From Acidobacteriota bacterium (GTDB lineage Bacteria > Acidobacteriota > B3-B38 > Guanabaribacteriales > JAGGZT01): 53,002 nucleotides of DNA. The translations under genes were made by a program, and so were the position numbers. Positions 1 through 7,896 of this stretch are shown in pieces. Where the stretch lies: assembly GCA_021161905.1 (NCBI GenBank), contig JAGGZT010000066.1, positions 1 through 53,002 on the forward strand, read 5' to 3'. Under the pieces are notes generated by a model. The model did not search any database. It had not been told where the DNA came from and was given only the letters and a program-made list of their open reading frames with translations. Positions within the stretch are counted from its first letter, which is position 1. Each line of letters opens with the position of its first letter.

Positions 1-74
1 ACAAGAGATATAATATAATCACTCAAAGGGATAAAATTAAGGCTAATCCAATCTAATTAAAAGAAGTATTCAAA

Positions 75-863
75 GTGAAAAAAGTATTGATTTTAGGAAT
101 TGGAGTAGGTATTTCAGTTATCTATTTGCTTATGCTTTCTGTTTCTCTGAAGCCTGCGCCACCTTCCGGAACTCAATATTACTGTGTGATTACCTATATT
201 CTTCGCAACTATAGCAGAAGTATGAACACTTATGCAACCTATAACGGCGAAGAATTTGGCCCTACAAATCGTGAGTGCGGACCAAATATTCCGCCCCATT
301 CACCTATTTGGACAAACTTTGCGGTAGATTCTAATTTGGGTAATTGCATCTCAGGACCTTATCAATTTTGGGGTTGGGTTAATCTTTGGGAGCCTGCCGA
401 AGGATGGAATTGTTGTCATAAAAAGACGATACAGTATCAAGGACAACCTTATAACTACTTCAATAACCCTACCTCAGGACCTAACCCTTTCTCTCGTCAA
501 GTAAGCGACAATTCTCCAGCTTATACCCGTGGTGGATATTGTACATATGCCAGTGGAGAAATCTGGGCATGGCTACATCCAAGCAGAGTTCCTCAAGGTT
601 GCACGAATATAGTTTTTACCATCTCTGGCAACTTTATGGATATTTATGATGACGATTTCCCATTCAGATGGGAGCACATTCAAAGGCTGAACTACCCACC
701 AATTAGTGTTACATTAACCGAGGGTCAATGGACCATTAAAAATCTCAAGGATGGCCCTTCAGCATGGTTGAATCCTGCTGAGCCTGTTGTATTGAATGCT
801 AAGATAGGGTTGAAAGCTACTGTGGAATTGAGAATTGTCGAAGAAGGACATCCTTCGCCATAA
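75..863 (+). CDS. Hypothetical secreted cysteine-containing protein
   Basis: I do not recognise this family. The GTG-started protein (262 aa) opens with two lysines and a hydrophobic stretch to about residue 25, then Pro-rich sequence, so it is probably exported or anchored by its N-terminus. The rest is rich in aromatic residues, Pro, Asn and Gly, with seven cysteines (one Cys-Cys pair), which suggests an extracytoplasmic disulfide-bonded domain. The tail resembles a beta-sandwich edge. It lies 35 bp ahead of another secreted-protein gene on the same strand, so the two may be cotranscribed. The block is AT-richer by eye than the hydrogenase region. Sequence before base 75 is too short to define a promoter. 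Confidence 0.6.
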   Translation: MKKVLILGIGVGISVIYLLMLSVSLKPAPPSGTQYYCVITYILRNYSRSMNTYATYNGEEFGPTNRECGPNIPPHSPIWTNFAVDSNLGNCISGPYQFWGWVNLWEPAEGWNCCHKKTIQYQGQPYNYFNNPTSGPNPFSRQVSDNSPAYTRGGYCTYASGEIWAWLHPSRVPQGCTNIVFTISGNFMDIYDDDFPFRWEHIQRLNYPPISVTLTEGQWTIKNLKDGPSAWLNPAEPVVLNAKIGLKATVELRIVEEGHPSP

Positions 864-898
864 TCTAAAAACATTTTGGCGGATAAGGGATGGTTAAC

Positions 899-1823
899 AT
901 GATGAAAGTAGAATCAAAATGTATGCTTGTTTTGGCTTTTGCGATTGTACTTTCCACCGCTCTCTTTTCTACGCCAGTCGGTGAGAAGAAGATAGTCTGG
1001 GGTTTTGTAAAGGATAAGGTTAGCCAGAAGTCGATAAAGGGCGCTAAAGTATCTATAATAAAGGGCAGTACCTTCGTTGAAGAAGGAAAGGAAAAACCAC
1101 CAGTAACCACCGTTACCAAAGATAGCGGTGATTTTTATCTTGAGTACGATTACGATGACGCTATCTTGGTGGTTGATGCCGAAGGGTATGCTATTACGAG
1201 GAGGGCGTTAGTTTTTAATAAAGGGGAAGTTTTTAAATACAAAGAGATTGAGCTCTCTCCAGCTTCGACCGTAAGGGGTAGGATAATAGATAAAGATGCT
1301 AAAGCCCCGGTTATAAGGAGCTAAGGTTATAGTGGCGTTGATTTCCCCCTGTGAGGTGGAGTTGAAGACGATATTGACAGATATCGATGGTTTATATGAG
1401 GCAAGGAGGTTACCCGGGGGGAAGAAGTATGTGGTAGTTATGGCTCAGGGTTACAATATGGCAACCAAGGAATTTGAGTTGGAATGTGGCGAGGTTAGAA
1501 CAGGGATTGATTTTGAATTGATAAAGGCGGGTAGTATTTCTGGCTATGTAGTTGATGATAATGGGGATCCGGTAAAGGGGGCTCGTGTAGAGATTGTTTA
1601 TAAGGAGCCACTTCCTCCTTCTCCACTTAAATTCGATTTTTGGCACACTGGAACCATACAGACGCTGGATAAAGGATTTTTCTATGTGGGAAACATTCAG
1701 TCAAGAACGCATTTTGTACTCAAGGTGAGCCATAATGAGCATAAAACATTCGTCTCTCCACTCTTTAGTCTTAATCCTGGAGAGGAGGTAAAGGGGTTAA
1801 GGGTTGTATTGGAGGCTAAATAA
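899..1823 (+). pseudogene. Frameshifted secreted protein with carboxypeptidase-regulatory-like (beta-sandwich) repeats
   Basis: Two reading frames make one protein. The first part has a signal peptide and two Gly-x-Val/Ile-x-Asp repeats typical of carboxypeptidase-regulatory-like domains, and stops at 1322-1324. The homologous sequence continues in another frame from about base 1313 (G-A-K-V-I-V), through a third repeat, to 1823. Reading ATA then GGA by skipping one base near 1312 restores one continuous protein; a 2-bp loss restoring V-I-K-G-A-K is equally possible. ATG at 899 is preferred because AGGGA sits 8 bp upstream; ATG 890 has no spaced ribosome site. The last codon overlaps the next ATG (TAATG). 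It could be a real inactivation, an assembly error, or less likely a recoding site. Confidence 0.7.
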
Positions 1824-2506
1824 TGGGCTCTAGATTAAAGGGGCTGAGGCTTATCACTATCCTCCTTTCCCTTCTTTTGTTTGATGCCTTTACAGCTTTT
1901 GCAAAGGAAAAAGACCGGTTGAAACGGTTTGAGATCTCATTCTCTGGTGGTGCTTCTTATGCTACTTCCCGCACTGTATTCTTACTCGGAACCAGCTTTT
2001 CTTATTACCTTACTGATAAACTTGCTTTTTCTTTTGATCTTGGTGTAGCTTACCATATCCCTTATTTGGATTTCGCTGAGTTATTAAAAGTTCCCACGGG
2101 ATATTCTGTCGCTATAACTGTTTATAGCCAATACCGGATATTTTCTTCTCTTGGCGCCGAGTACTCTTTTGATATCTCTCCAGAATTTAAGCCCTTTATT
2201 ACCATTGGCGTAGGATGGTGCAGGGATTGTTTGAATTTTCACCTTGGAGCTTCCAAGTTGCAAGAAAACGGGACAGGATGGGAGGAGATTAATAGTATTC
2301 CCTTTTCACTTAATAAGGCGATAGTCTGTTCCGAAGGGGGAAACTGTAAGTATCGTAAGAGCGGATTTCCTCTTCTCCTTATCGGTGCTGGATTTAGACA
2401 TCCCCTTGGAAGTAAAACTTCGTTTAAGGTAATGGCCCGAGCGTTGAATCCCGGGGGCGAATTTTCCACCTATCAACTCGTCATTAGTTGGGGTATTAGA
2501 TTTTAA
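1823..2506 (+). CDS. Small outer-membrane beta-barrel protein
   Basis: The protein (227 aa) has a basic N-terminus, a hydrophobic core to about residue 26 and an Ala-Phe-Ala signal-peptidase-like site. The mature part alternates polar and aromatic residues in strands and ends in Trp-Gly-Ile-Arg-Phe, the terminal Phe expected for insertion by the BAM complex. The size suits an eight-stranded barrel. One loop region has three cysteines (about residues 133-172), perhaps forming a disulfide. The start overlaps the stop of the frameshifted gene upstream (TAATG), so translation may be coupled. The function is unknown; the surrounding genes suggest a surface-protein operon. Confidence 0.65.
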   Translation: MGSRLKGLRLITILLSLLLFDAFTAFAKEKDRLKRFEISFSGGASYATSRTVFLLGTSFSYYLTDKLAFSFDLGVAYHIPYLDFAELLKVPTGYSVAITVYSQYRIFSSLGAEYSFDISPEFKPFITIGVGWCRDCLNFHLGASKLQENGTGWEEINSIPFSLNKAIVCSEGGNCKYRKSGFPLLLIGAGFRHPLGSKTSFKVMARALNPGGEFSTYQLVISWGIRF

Positions 2507-2520
2507 TAAGAGGTGCTTAA

Positions 2521-3216
2521 ATGAAAGAACAAAGCAGGTTATTAAGCAGGAGGTTGACCTCCTGCTCGTTAGGTGGTGTCTTAATAGTTTTTCTTTTTTC
2601 TTCGTCCTTGGCTTTTTCCTTTGATAAAGGAAGGAAGAACGAGGTAACCGCTTCTTTTGGACTGTTTTACGATGCGAGTTTAACCTTAAAACTTTTTACT
2701 CCCCAGGAAACGCGTCCTTCCTTCAGCGTCGGTTTTGAACGGAGGTTATCCAAACGCTATTCCATAGCGGTTTCGTTTATCTATGCTATTCCTTCGAGAT
2801 GGCTTGACTATTTTGAAAATTCAATCGAAGCAAGTGAGAAGTTTTATTATGAGCTTGGGGGCTCTCGCGATTCTACTAAAATTTTGGAAGAGAGGAGCGC
2901 TTTTATTCTTGATGTTGGGTTTTATACCTACTTTAAATCCAGAAATAAGGGTGAGCTCTTTCTCTATTTTGGTAGTGGTATGATGCGGGTTATAGAACGT
3001 TACAGGTTTATCGATCACAAAGCTTCTCTCGATGAAAGGTTTTCCTTTTCAAAGCAGATTGGTACCGTTATAGATTTAGGCTTTGGCTATAAATATGAAT
3101 TGGACGAGCGGTGTTCCGTGCGAGCAGAATGGCGGATGCATTCTTTTATTGCCCCTTTTGTAGGTGGTGACCCGTGGTATGATAATTTCTTTATCGGCTT
3201 AAGTTATCGGTTTTAG
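2521..3216 (+). CDS. Small outer-membrane beta-barrel protein with hairpin in its signal-peptide region
   Basis: The protein (231 aa) has a long basic N-region, a hydrophobic stretch near residues 18-32 and an Ala-Phe-Ser cleavage-like site, followed by barrel-like strands. It ends in Gly-Leu-Ser-Tyr-Arg-Phe, a classic outer-membrane protein terminus. An AGAGGTG ribosome site lies 6 bp before the ATG, and no in-frame ATG or GTG occurs between the hairpin and the signal peptide, so start 2521 is kept. Codons 9-16 contain a perfect 10-bp inverted repeat (2545-2566). It follows the barrel gene at 1823 by 14 bp and is likely in the same operon. The function is unknown. Confidence 0.65.
   Translation: MKEQSRLLSRRLTSCSLGGVLIVFLFSSSLAFSFDKGRKNEVTASFGLFYDASLTLKLFTPQETRPSFSVGFERRLSKRYSIAVSFIYAIPSRWLDYFENSIEASEKFYYELGGSRDSTKILEERSAFILDVGFYTYFKSRNKGELFLYFGSGMMRVIERYRFIDHKASLDERFSFSKQIGTVIDLGFGYKYELDERCSVRAEWRMHSFIAPFVGGDPWYDNFFIGLSYRF
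2545..2566 (+). repeat. Perfect inverted repeat inside the start of an outer-membrane protein gene
   Basis: AGCAGGAGGT at 2545-2554 and ACCTCCTGCT at 2557-2566 are exact reverse complements separated by TG. In mRNA this makes a strong hairpin 24 bases after the start codon. It carries its own GGAGG, so it could hide or mimic a ribosome site. No T-run follows directly, so it is not a normal terminator. Confidence 0.6.
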
Positions 3217-3381
3217 AAGGTTGTAAAGTATAATCTTTCTCTAAAAAGGATGAATTTATTCTGTTAACAGTGAAGAATATTCCTTAAATTTACACCTCGC
3301 CTATTGCTTCCTTTGAAATGCCGTGAGTTGAGCCAGGGGAGAAAGGATGGTAGTCTCTCTTCTAGTAAGAAGGGTTAAAAG

Positions 3382-4260
3382 GTGAGCAAACGGTTTACGG
3401 AGATAAAAAGGGTTCTTATTCTCATCCTTCTCCTCAACCTGGGTGTTTCTCTGGCTAAGCTCATCTACGGGTTCAGGAACGACATCTTGAGTATGGCTGC
3501 TGATGGTTTTCATTCTCTACTCGATGCCTCTTCCAATGTGATCGGGCTCATCGGGGTGACCTTGGCAGCTAAGCCTCCTGATAGCACCCATCCCTATGGA
3601 CACAGGAAGTTTGAGACCTTCTCCGCTCTCGCCATTGCTTTTCTTATGGTGTTTGCCGGTTATGCAGTTTTAAGGGAGGCAGCTTCTCGATTTTTTAACC
3701 ACCATCATGATCCCTCGGTTAGCTTAACAGGCTTCCTCGTTATGATAGTCACTTTAGTTATAAATTTCTTCGTCGCTCACTATGAACTTAAAAAAGGAAG
3801 AGAGTTAAAGAGTGAACTTCTAATAGCCGACTCCTATCATACCCGGAGTGATATCTATGCTTCCTTCGCGGTTATTGCCTCCCTCATTTCGGTCAAGCTT
3901 GGCTTCCCTCTGCTTGATGAGATTGTGGCTTTGTTCATCGTATTTCTCATAGGTAGAGCGGCTTTCAGCATAGTGCGAGAAGGAATTGATGTGCTATCCG
4001 ATTCTTCTCGGATCGACCCCCAGGAGATTAGAAAGGTAGTGAACTCTACTCCTGGCGTTCTCTCCTGTCACCGAGTAAGAACGAGGGGGACCGCTGATTG
4101 CATTCAATTGGACCTTCACCTCGAGCTTGAAGGGGATTTAAATCTTGAAAGGGTGCATAGGATATCCCACCAAGTAGAGGAGAGGCTCCGGAGGCATTTC
4201 CCCGCTTTAAAGGATGTGGTGATACATCCCGAGCCCCCTCATGACGAGGCTGAGATCTGA
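3382..4260 (+). CDS. Cation diffusion facilitator (zinc/iron efflux, FieF/YiiP type)
   Basis: This 292-aa inner-membrane proton-coupled exporter of divalent metals has the usual six membrane segments in its first 200 residues and a cytoplasmic ferredoxin-like domain after about residue 210. The metal site is complete: His44 and Asp48 in segment 2 (H-S-L-L-D) and His153 and Asp157 in segment 5. The His-Asp-His-Asp set, rather than the Asp-Asp-His-Asp of E. coli YiiP, is associated in this family with preference for zinc over cadmium. The GTG start has AGAAGGG 7 bp upstream. A His-rich loop (N-H-H-H-D) lies near residue 107. Its stop codon abuts that of the convergent flavin reductase with no spacer. 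Confidence 0.9.
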   Translation: MSKRFTEIKRVLILILLLNLGVSLAKLIYGFRNDILSMAADGFHSLLDASSNVIGLIGVTLAAKPPDSTHPYGHRKFETFSALAIAFLMVFAGYAVLREAASRFFNHHHDPSVSLTGFLVMIVTLVINFFVAHYELKKGRELKSELLIADSYHTRSDIYASFAVIASLISVKLGFPLLDEIVALFIVFLIGRAAFSIVREGIDVLSDSSRIDPQEIRKVVNSTPGVLSCHRVRTRGTADCIQLDLHLELEGDLNLERVHRISHQVEERLRRHFPALKDVVIHPEPPHDEAEI

Positions 4261-4752
4261 TCACGGATAATCGGCGATATATTTGCCGAGGGTGTAATAC
4301 TTCCTATGGAAGTATACCAAGGGCTGTTTCTTCTCGTTCACCTCAACTCTCACTACCTCCCCGAAGAAGGCGGTATGATCTCCTATCGGTTCGTGGGAGA
4401 TCATTCGGCACTCAAGAACAGCACGAGCCCCCACGATGATTGGTGCCTTCACCTTTATCCCATCCGCGGTTTCGAAGATATCCATCGTCATCTTATCCTG
4501 ATCATGCCCGGAGATGGTTCCCGCTTTGGAGGCAAGCTTCTGTTGGTCATCAGCCAGGAGGCTGATGGTGAATTCATTTGCCTCAAGAAGAAGGTTGTGG
4601 GTAAATCGCTTGGGTGAGATGGCTACCATCACGATTGGAGGATCGAAAGAAACAGGGCTCATCCAGGCAACGGTCATTAGGTTTGAACGATCACCAGAGG
4701 TAACCCCTAATATCCCTACTGCGTCTACAAATTGTTTAAAATATTCCTTCAT
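4261..4752 (-). CDS. Flavin reductase / flavoredoxin-like FMN-binding protein
   Basis: The 163-aa protein matches the flavin-reductase-like split-barrel family (flavoredoxin and DIM6/NTAB relatives). The N-terminal signature is visible: a T-S-G-D-R-x-N-x-M-T-V-A-W segment followed by P-P-x-V-M-V-A-I-S and T-H-x-L-L. Such proteins bind FMN and pass electrons or reduce free flavin in the cytoplasm; the true substrate cannot be told from sequence. The ATG has AGGAG 7 bp upstream. It converges with the metal exporter gene and its stop codon directly touches the other stop (TGATCA), leaving no room for a terminator. Confidence 0.85.
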   Translation of the reverse strand: MKEYFKQFVDAVGILGVTSGDRSNLMTVAWMSPVSFDPPIVMVAISPKRFTHNLLLEANEFTISLLADDQQKLASKAGTISGHDQDKMTMDIFETADGIKVKAPIIVGARAVLECRMISHEPIGDHTAFFGEVVRVEVNEKKQPLVYFHRKYYTLGKYIADYP

Positions 4753-4854
4753 TTTGCCACTCCTGGTAGCTTTTTTTGTTCTTTTAGCCTATTTTACGGT
4801 AGAAGTTTGTGGCTTTGGCTCCTTCTTTAGGCTTCTTTTATTTTATCATATTTA

Positions 4855-4882
4855 TTGGAAAAATGAAGGGATTTGTTAAAAT
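4855..4882 (+). promoter_or_regulatory. Putative sigma-70 promoter of the macrodomain-nucleotidyltransferase pair
   Basis: TTGGAA at 4855-4860 and TAAAAT at 4877-4882 are 16 bp apart, giving a start near 4889 and about 30 bases of leader before the ATG at 4919. Both boxes deviate from consensus. Confidence 0.4.
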
Positions 4883-4918
4883 ATTTTTCCCCTTAGTTTA
4901 AAAATTATGGAGGAAACG

Positions 4919-5458
4919 ATGAGAAAGAGGTTTGGAAGGATAGAGGTAGAGGTGATCAAAGGTGATATCACAGAGGTCAAGGCGGATGCCATCGTCAATG
5001 CGGCGAACAATCATCTGTTTATGGGTGCTGGAGTGGCAGGAGCGATCAAGAGAAAGGGGGGGAGGGTGATAGAGAAAGAGGCAGTAGCTCAGGGTCCTAT
5101 CCCGATTGGGGAGGCGGTGGTGACCACGGCGGGAGACCTTCCCGCAAAGTGGGTCATCCACGCTGCGGGTATGGGGACGGATTTCAAAACCGATGCGGAT
5201 AAGATATCGGCGAGTACCCGAAATAGCCTCCTTAGAGCCGAGGAGAAGAAGCTTACTTCAGTCGCCTTCCCTGCCATCGGTACTGGTGTTGGTGGCTTTC
5301 CTATGGATGAGTGCGCTCGAGTGATGCTTCGCCAGGTGTCGGAACACGGCGAGAGGGACGGTTCGGTTAAGAAGGTTATCTTCGTCCTCTATGATGAGCC
5401 GAGCTACCGCACCTTTCTCAGGGTATTTGAGGAAGAGTTCTCTGGAGAGGGCTCGTGA
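4919..5458 (+). CDS. Macrodomain protein (ADP-ribose binding / possible deacetylase)
   Basis: A single macrodomain of 179 aa. The ligand-binding motifs are present: G-D-I-T (15-18), N-A-A-N (27-30) and G-A-G-V-A-G-A-I (36-43), plus P-A-I-G-T-G near residue 120. Members bind ADP-ribose and often hydrolyse O-acetyl-ADP-ribose or ADP-ribosyl-protein bonds. ATG 4919 is preferred over the in-frame ATG 4907: GGAGG at 4909-4913 overlaps the first ATG but is ideally placed (5 bp) for the second. The stop overlaps the GTG of the next gene (GTGA), so the two are translationally coupled. Confidence 0.9.
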   Translation: MRKRFGRIEVEVIKGDITEVKADAIVNAANNHLFMGAGVAGAIKRKGGRVIEKEAVAQGPIPIGEAVVTTAGDLPAKWVIHAAGMGTDFKTDADKISASTRNSLLRAEEKKLTSVAFPAIGTGVGGFPMDECARVMLRQVSEHGERDGSVKKVIFVLYDEPSYRTFLRVFEEEFSGEGS

Positions 5459-6498
5459 AGGGGATGATCTTGGCTGCGGGAAAGGGGCTTCGTCTCCGCC
5501 CGTTAACCCTGATGAAACCCAAGCCCGCCCTTCCCTTAGCCAGCATCCCTTTGATTCGCTATAGCCTTTCCTTTCTCTCCCGAAACGGGGTTTCCCAGGT
5601 GATGGTAAACCTGCATCACCTTCCGGAGGGAGTGAGGGAGGCGGTTGCTGGCGTTGATAGCCTTGAGGTTCATTTCTCTTTCGAAGATCAATTGCTGGGA
5701 ACTGGGGGGGCACTCAAGAAGGTCGCCTCCTTTTTCGATGAGGGGACCTTTATCCTGATGAACGGGGATATCCTTGTCGATCTTGATATGAAGGAGGTTA
5801 TTGAAGCACACAAAAAGAGAAAAGCCAAGGCGACGATGGTGCTCATTCCTCCGCCTCGGGACCATCGCTATAGCTTGGTCGAGATATCGGAAGATGGGTT
5901 TGTTCGTCGATTCCACCGGGGAGAAGGGAATAGGCGAAGGTCCTTTGTCTTTTCCGGAATCCATATCCTCGAGCCGGAGCTTCTTTCGCTTCTCCCCGAT
6001 GGTCCTTCGGAGATAATTCCTTCCTTGTACCTTCCTCTCATCGAGCGAAAGGAGAGGGTTTTAGGTTATGTGTTGAACTGCTTTTGGCAGGAGATAGGAA
6101 CCGCTAAACTTTTTCTCGATGCGAACCTTAAGTTGATTAGGTCGAAACTTCCTCCCTACATCAAGGAAATGGTGGATGAGGTGAACGAATTGTGGAAAGG
6201 AGGAGAACTCATTAAAGAACGAGAAGTTTATATCCCGCCCTCGGTAACGGTGGAAGGGGGAGCAGTGGTAGGGGGAGAAAGTATAATCGAGGAAGATGTT
6301 TTTCTTTCCAGGGTGGTGATAGGACGGGGAGTTCAGATAGGTGCCTCATCCTTTCTTGTTAACTCCGTTGTTTTTGATGGTTCAGTCATTCCTCCTGGGA
6401 CAAAACTGAAGGATAAGGTTATCTTCCCTCCTCTTCCCCAGTCTTGCTCATACAAAGAAGTGGAGGAAGGGGAAGGTTTCTTTTCATCGCCTCTTTGA
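5455..6498 (+). CDS. Sugar-phosphate nucleotidyltransferase with C-terminal left-handed beta-helix
   Basis: The 347-aa enzyme is of the mannose-1-phosphate guanylyltransferase/glucose-1-phosphate thymidylyltransferase class. It starts with the nucleotide-binding signature L-A-A-G-K-G-L-R-L-R-P-L-T (residues 5-17) then K-P-K-P-A-L-P, and has the metal/substrate Asp in N-G-D-I-L-V-D near residue 106. From about residue 265 it shows hexapeptide-like repeats (V-x-x-G-A-V-V-G-G, I-G-x-G-V-Q-I-G), a left-handed beta-helix. The likely role is making an activated sugar for envelope polysaccharide; the exact sugar and nucleotide cannot be assigned. It is coupled to the macrodomain gene by a 4-bp overlap, a pairing that hints at nucleotide-sugar or ADP-ribose metabolism. 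Confidence 0.85.
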   Translation: MKGMILAAGKGLRLRPLTLMKPKPALPLASIPLIRYSLSFLSRNGVSQVMVNLHHLPEGVREAVAGVDSLEVHFSFEDQLLGTGGALKKVASFFDEGTFILMNGDILVDLDMKEVIEAHKKRKAKATMVLIPPPRDHRYSLVEISEDGFVRRFHRGEGNRRRSFVFSGIHILEPELLSLLPDGPSEIIPSLYLPLIERKERVLGYVLNCFWQEIGTAKLFLDANLKLIRSKLPPYIKEMVDEVNELWKGGELIKEREVYIPPSVTVEGGAVVGGESIIEEDVFLSRVVIGRGVQIGASSFLVNSVVFDGSVIPPGTKLKDKVIFPPLPQSCSYKEVEEGEGFFSSPL

Positions 6499-6521
6499 TT
6501 GCGGTGTCAAGAACGGGATAA

Positions 6522-6562
6522 AAAAAACAAGAGGCATCAGCGATGCCCCTTGTTTAATTTTA
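6522..6562. terminator. Bidirectional rho-independent terminator
   Basis: AAACAAG plus GGCATC pairs with GATGCC plus CTTGTTT around an AGC loop, with one A-C mismatch. There are A-runs on the left (T-run for the minus strand) and TTTAATTTT on the right. It serves the nucleotidyltransferase (plus) and the TPR gene (minus). Confidence 0.85.
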
Positions 6563-6571
6563 CCCAGTTTT

Positions 6572-7684
6572 CTACTTCTCGCCTATCATACTCTTCAGAT
6601 TATCTATCTTCTGCTGTATCTGTTTTACGGTTGGTGAATTGGGGTTGAGGTCTATGTATTTCTGATAGTATTCTATAGATTTTTTAGCAGCTTCCTTGTC
6701 CTTTGATTTTGCGAACTTGTTACTATAAGCATCCCCAAGGGCGATGAAAGCGACGGAGGAATTCTTCTTGTCTGGATTGAGGGTGAGGTATTTCTCAAAA
6801 TAGGTTATGGCGTTGTCCCAATCCTTAAGTTGGAAATAGGAAGAAGCAAGTTCTCTAACTGCATTAGCGTAATCCGGCTTCAGCTCCATCGCCTTCTTGA
6901 ATTTTTCTGCCGCCTTATCGTAGATTTTGTTATTGTAGTAAGTAGCGCCGATATAATAGTAGAGTTGGGGATTGTTTGCTTGCATCTCTGCTGCTTTATT
7001 GAAATATTCTTCCGCCTTATCCTTGTCCCCCAGTTTTAGGGATACCTCTCCCATTATGAAGTAATCCTGATAGGTTATGTTCTTCGGCTTTAAGGAGAGA
7101 AACTTACCGTATGCCTCGTTTGATTCCTTCCACTGTTTTTTCAAATAATAACCTCTCCCGAGGAGGACATACGCCCCAGGATTGTTTGGCACCAATTGGA
7201 TGTATTGGTTGAGCTTAGCGATAGCGTTATCGACATCCCTATTCCGGAATGCCTGGATCGCCTGTTCGAATAACTGCTTGGCATTGACCTTTTCCGCTTT
7301 CTTTAGAACAAAGTTTAAGGTATAGCGTCTTCGCCTTAGTTGTCCCTGGGCATCCATTCCCCCACCATAGATGCGGAGGTTCTGTGCCATTTGAGTCACA
7401 TATCCTTTTTTGGAGCAAGAGATATTGTAAATCCCGGGGTCGAGGTTTAACCGGCTGTAGTTCCCCTTCTTGTCGCTTTTGGCTTGAAAGGTTACACCGT
7501 TATTTTTGTTTACGAAGGAAATTATCGCCCCAGGGATAGGTTTCCCTTTCTCATCGGTTACCTTACCGTGAATCGAAATCCCCGTTTCCTGGGTTTTTGC
7601 TGTGGTAGCGGTCCCGAGGATGAAACCGAAGAGAAAGATAAGAGTGACGCCAAAAAGTAGCTTCCTCGAAATCTTTTTACCCAT
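6572..7684 (-). CDS. Secreted protein with carboxypeptidase-regulatory domain and TPR repeats
   Basis: The 370-aa protein starts with a basic region and a hydrophobic signal segment to about residue 26. A carboxypeptidase-regulatory-like beta-sandwich follows (G-K-V-T-D-E-K-G-K-P-I-P-G-A, about 40-100), then five to six tetratricopeptide repeats with the A-x-x-x-L/Y-x-x-G-x pattern up to the end. Such proteins usually act as scaffolds in the periplasm or at the outer membrane; no enzyme motif is visible. Start 7684 is chosen over an in-frame ATG at 7702 because GGAGGAG lies just upstream of 7684 and overlaps the first ATG. A decayed paralogue lies immediately upstream on the same strand. Confidence 0.8.
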   Translation of the reverse strand: MGKKISRKLLFGVTLIFLFGFILGTATTAKTQETGISIHGKVTDEKGKPIPGAIISFVNKNNGVTFQAKSDKKGNYSRLNLDPGIYNISCSKKGYVTQMAQNLRIYGGGMDAQGQLRRRRYTLNFVLKKAEKVNAKQLFEQAIQAFRNRDVDNAIAKLNQYIQLVPNNPGAYVLLGRGYYLKKQWKESNEAYGKFLSLKPKNITYQDYFIMGEVSLKLGDKDKAEEYFNKAAEMQANNPQLYYYIGATYYNNKIYDKAAEKFKKAMELKPDYANAVRELASSYFQLKDWDNAITYFEKYLTLNPDKKNSSVAFIALGDAYSNKFAKSKDKEAAKKSIEYYQKYIDLNPNSPTVKQIQQKIDNLKSMIGEK

Positions 7685-7730
7685 AATTATACACTCCTCC
7701 ATTCATAAGTTTACCTCGCCAAACACCATT

Positions 7731-7759
7731 ATGTTACCCCTCTTTTTTGAAGAAAGCAA
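7731..7759 (-). promoter_or_regulatory. Putative promoter of the secreted TPR gene
   Basis: On the minus strand TTGCTT (7754-7759) and TAACAT (7731-7736) are 17 bp apart, giving a leader of about 40 bases to the start at 7684. The match is moderate. Confidence 0.4.
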
Positions 7760-7819
7760 CCACTTATTGACCAAAAAGTAAAGGTGTGCTCCCAACCGGA
7801 ATAGGCTAAGATGAAAGAG

Positions 7820-7841
7820 AAAAAATCCCCCTCTCAGGGGA
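7820..7841 (-). terminator. Rho-independent terminator downstream of the decayed TPR gene
   Basis: On the minus strand TCCCC pairs with GGGGA around a 6-base loop and is followed by TTTTTT. It separates the decayed copy from the intact TPR gene and its promoter. Confidence 0.65.
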
Positions 7842-7896
7842 AACTCCTCTCCTCCACAGGGAATATCCTTTCCCCCCGGTTTTTTCTAATTGATTC

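Noticed and set aside
3217-3381. Promoter or terminator between the barrel gene and the CDF gene
   Set aside because: A TATAAT at 3229-3234 has no -35 partner, and the weak TTTTAGA/TCTAAAA pairing is too poor to call a terminator.
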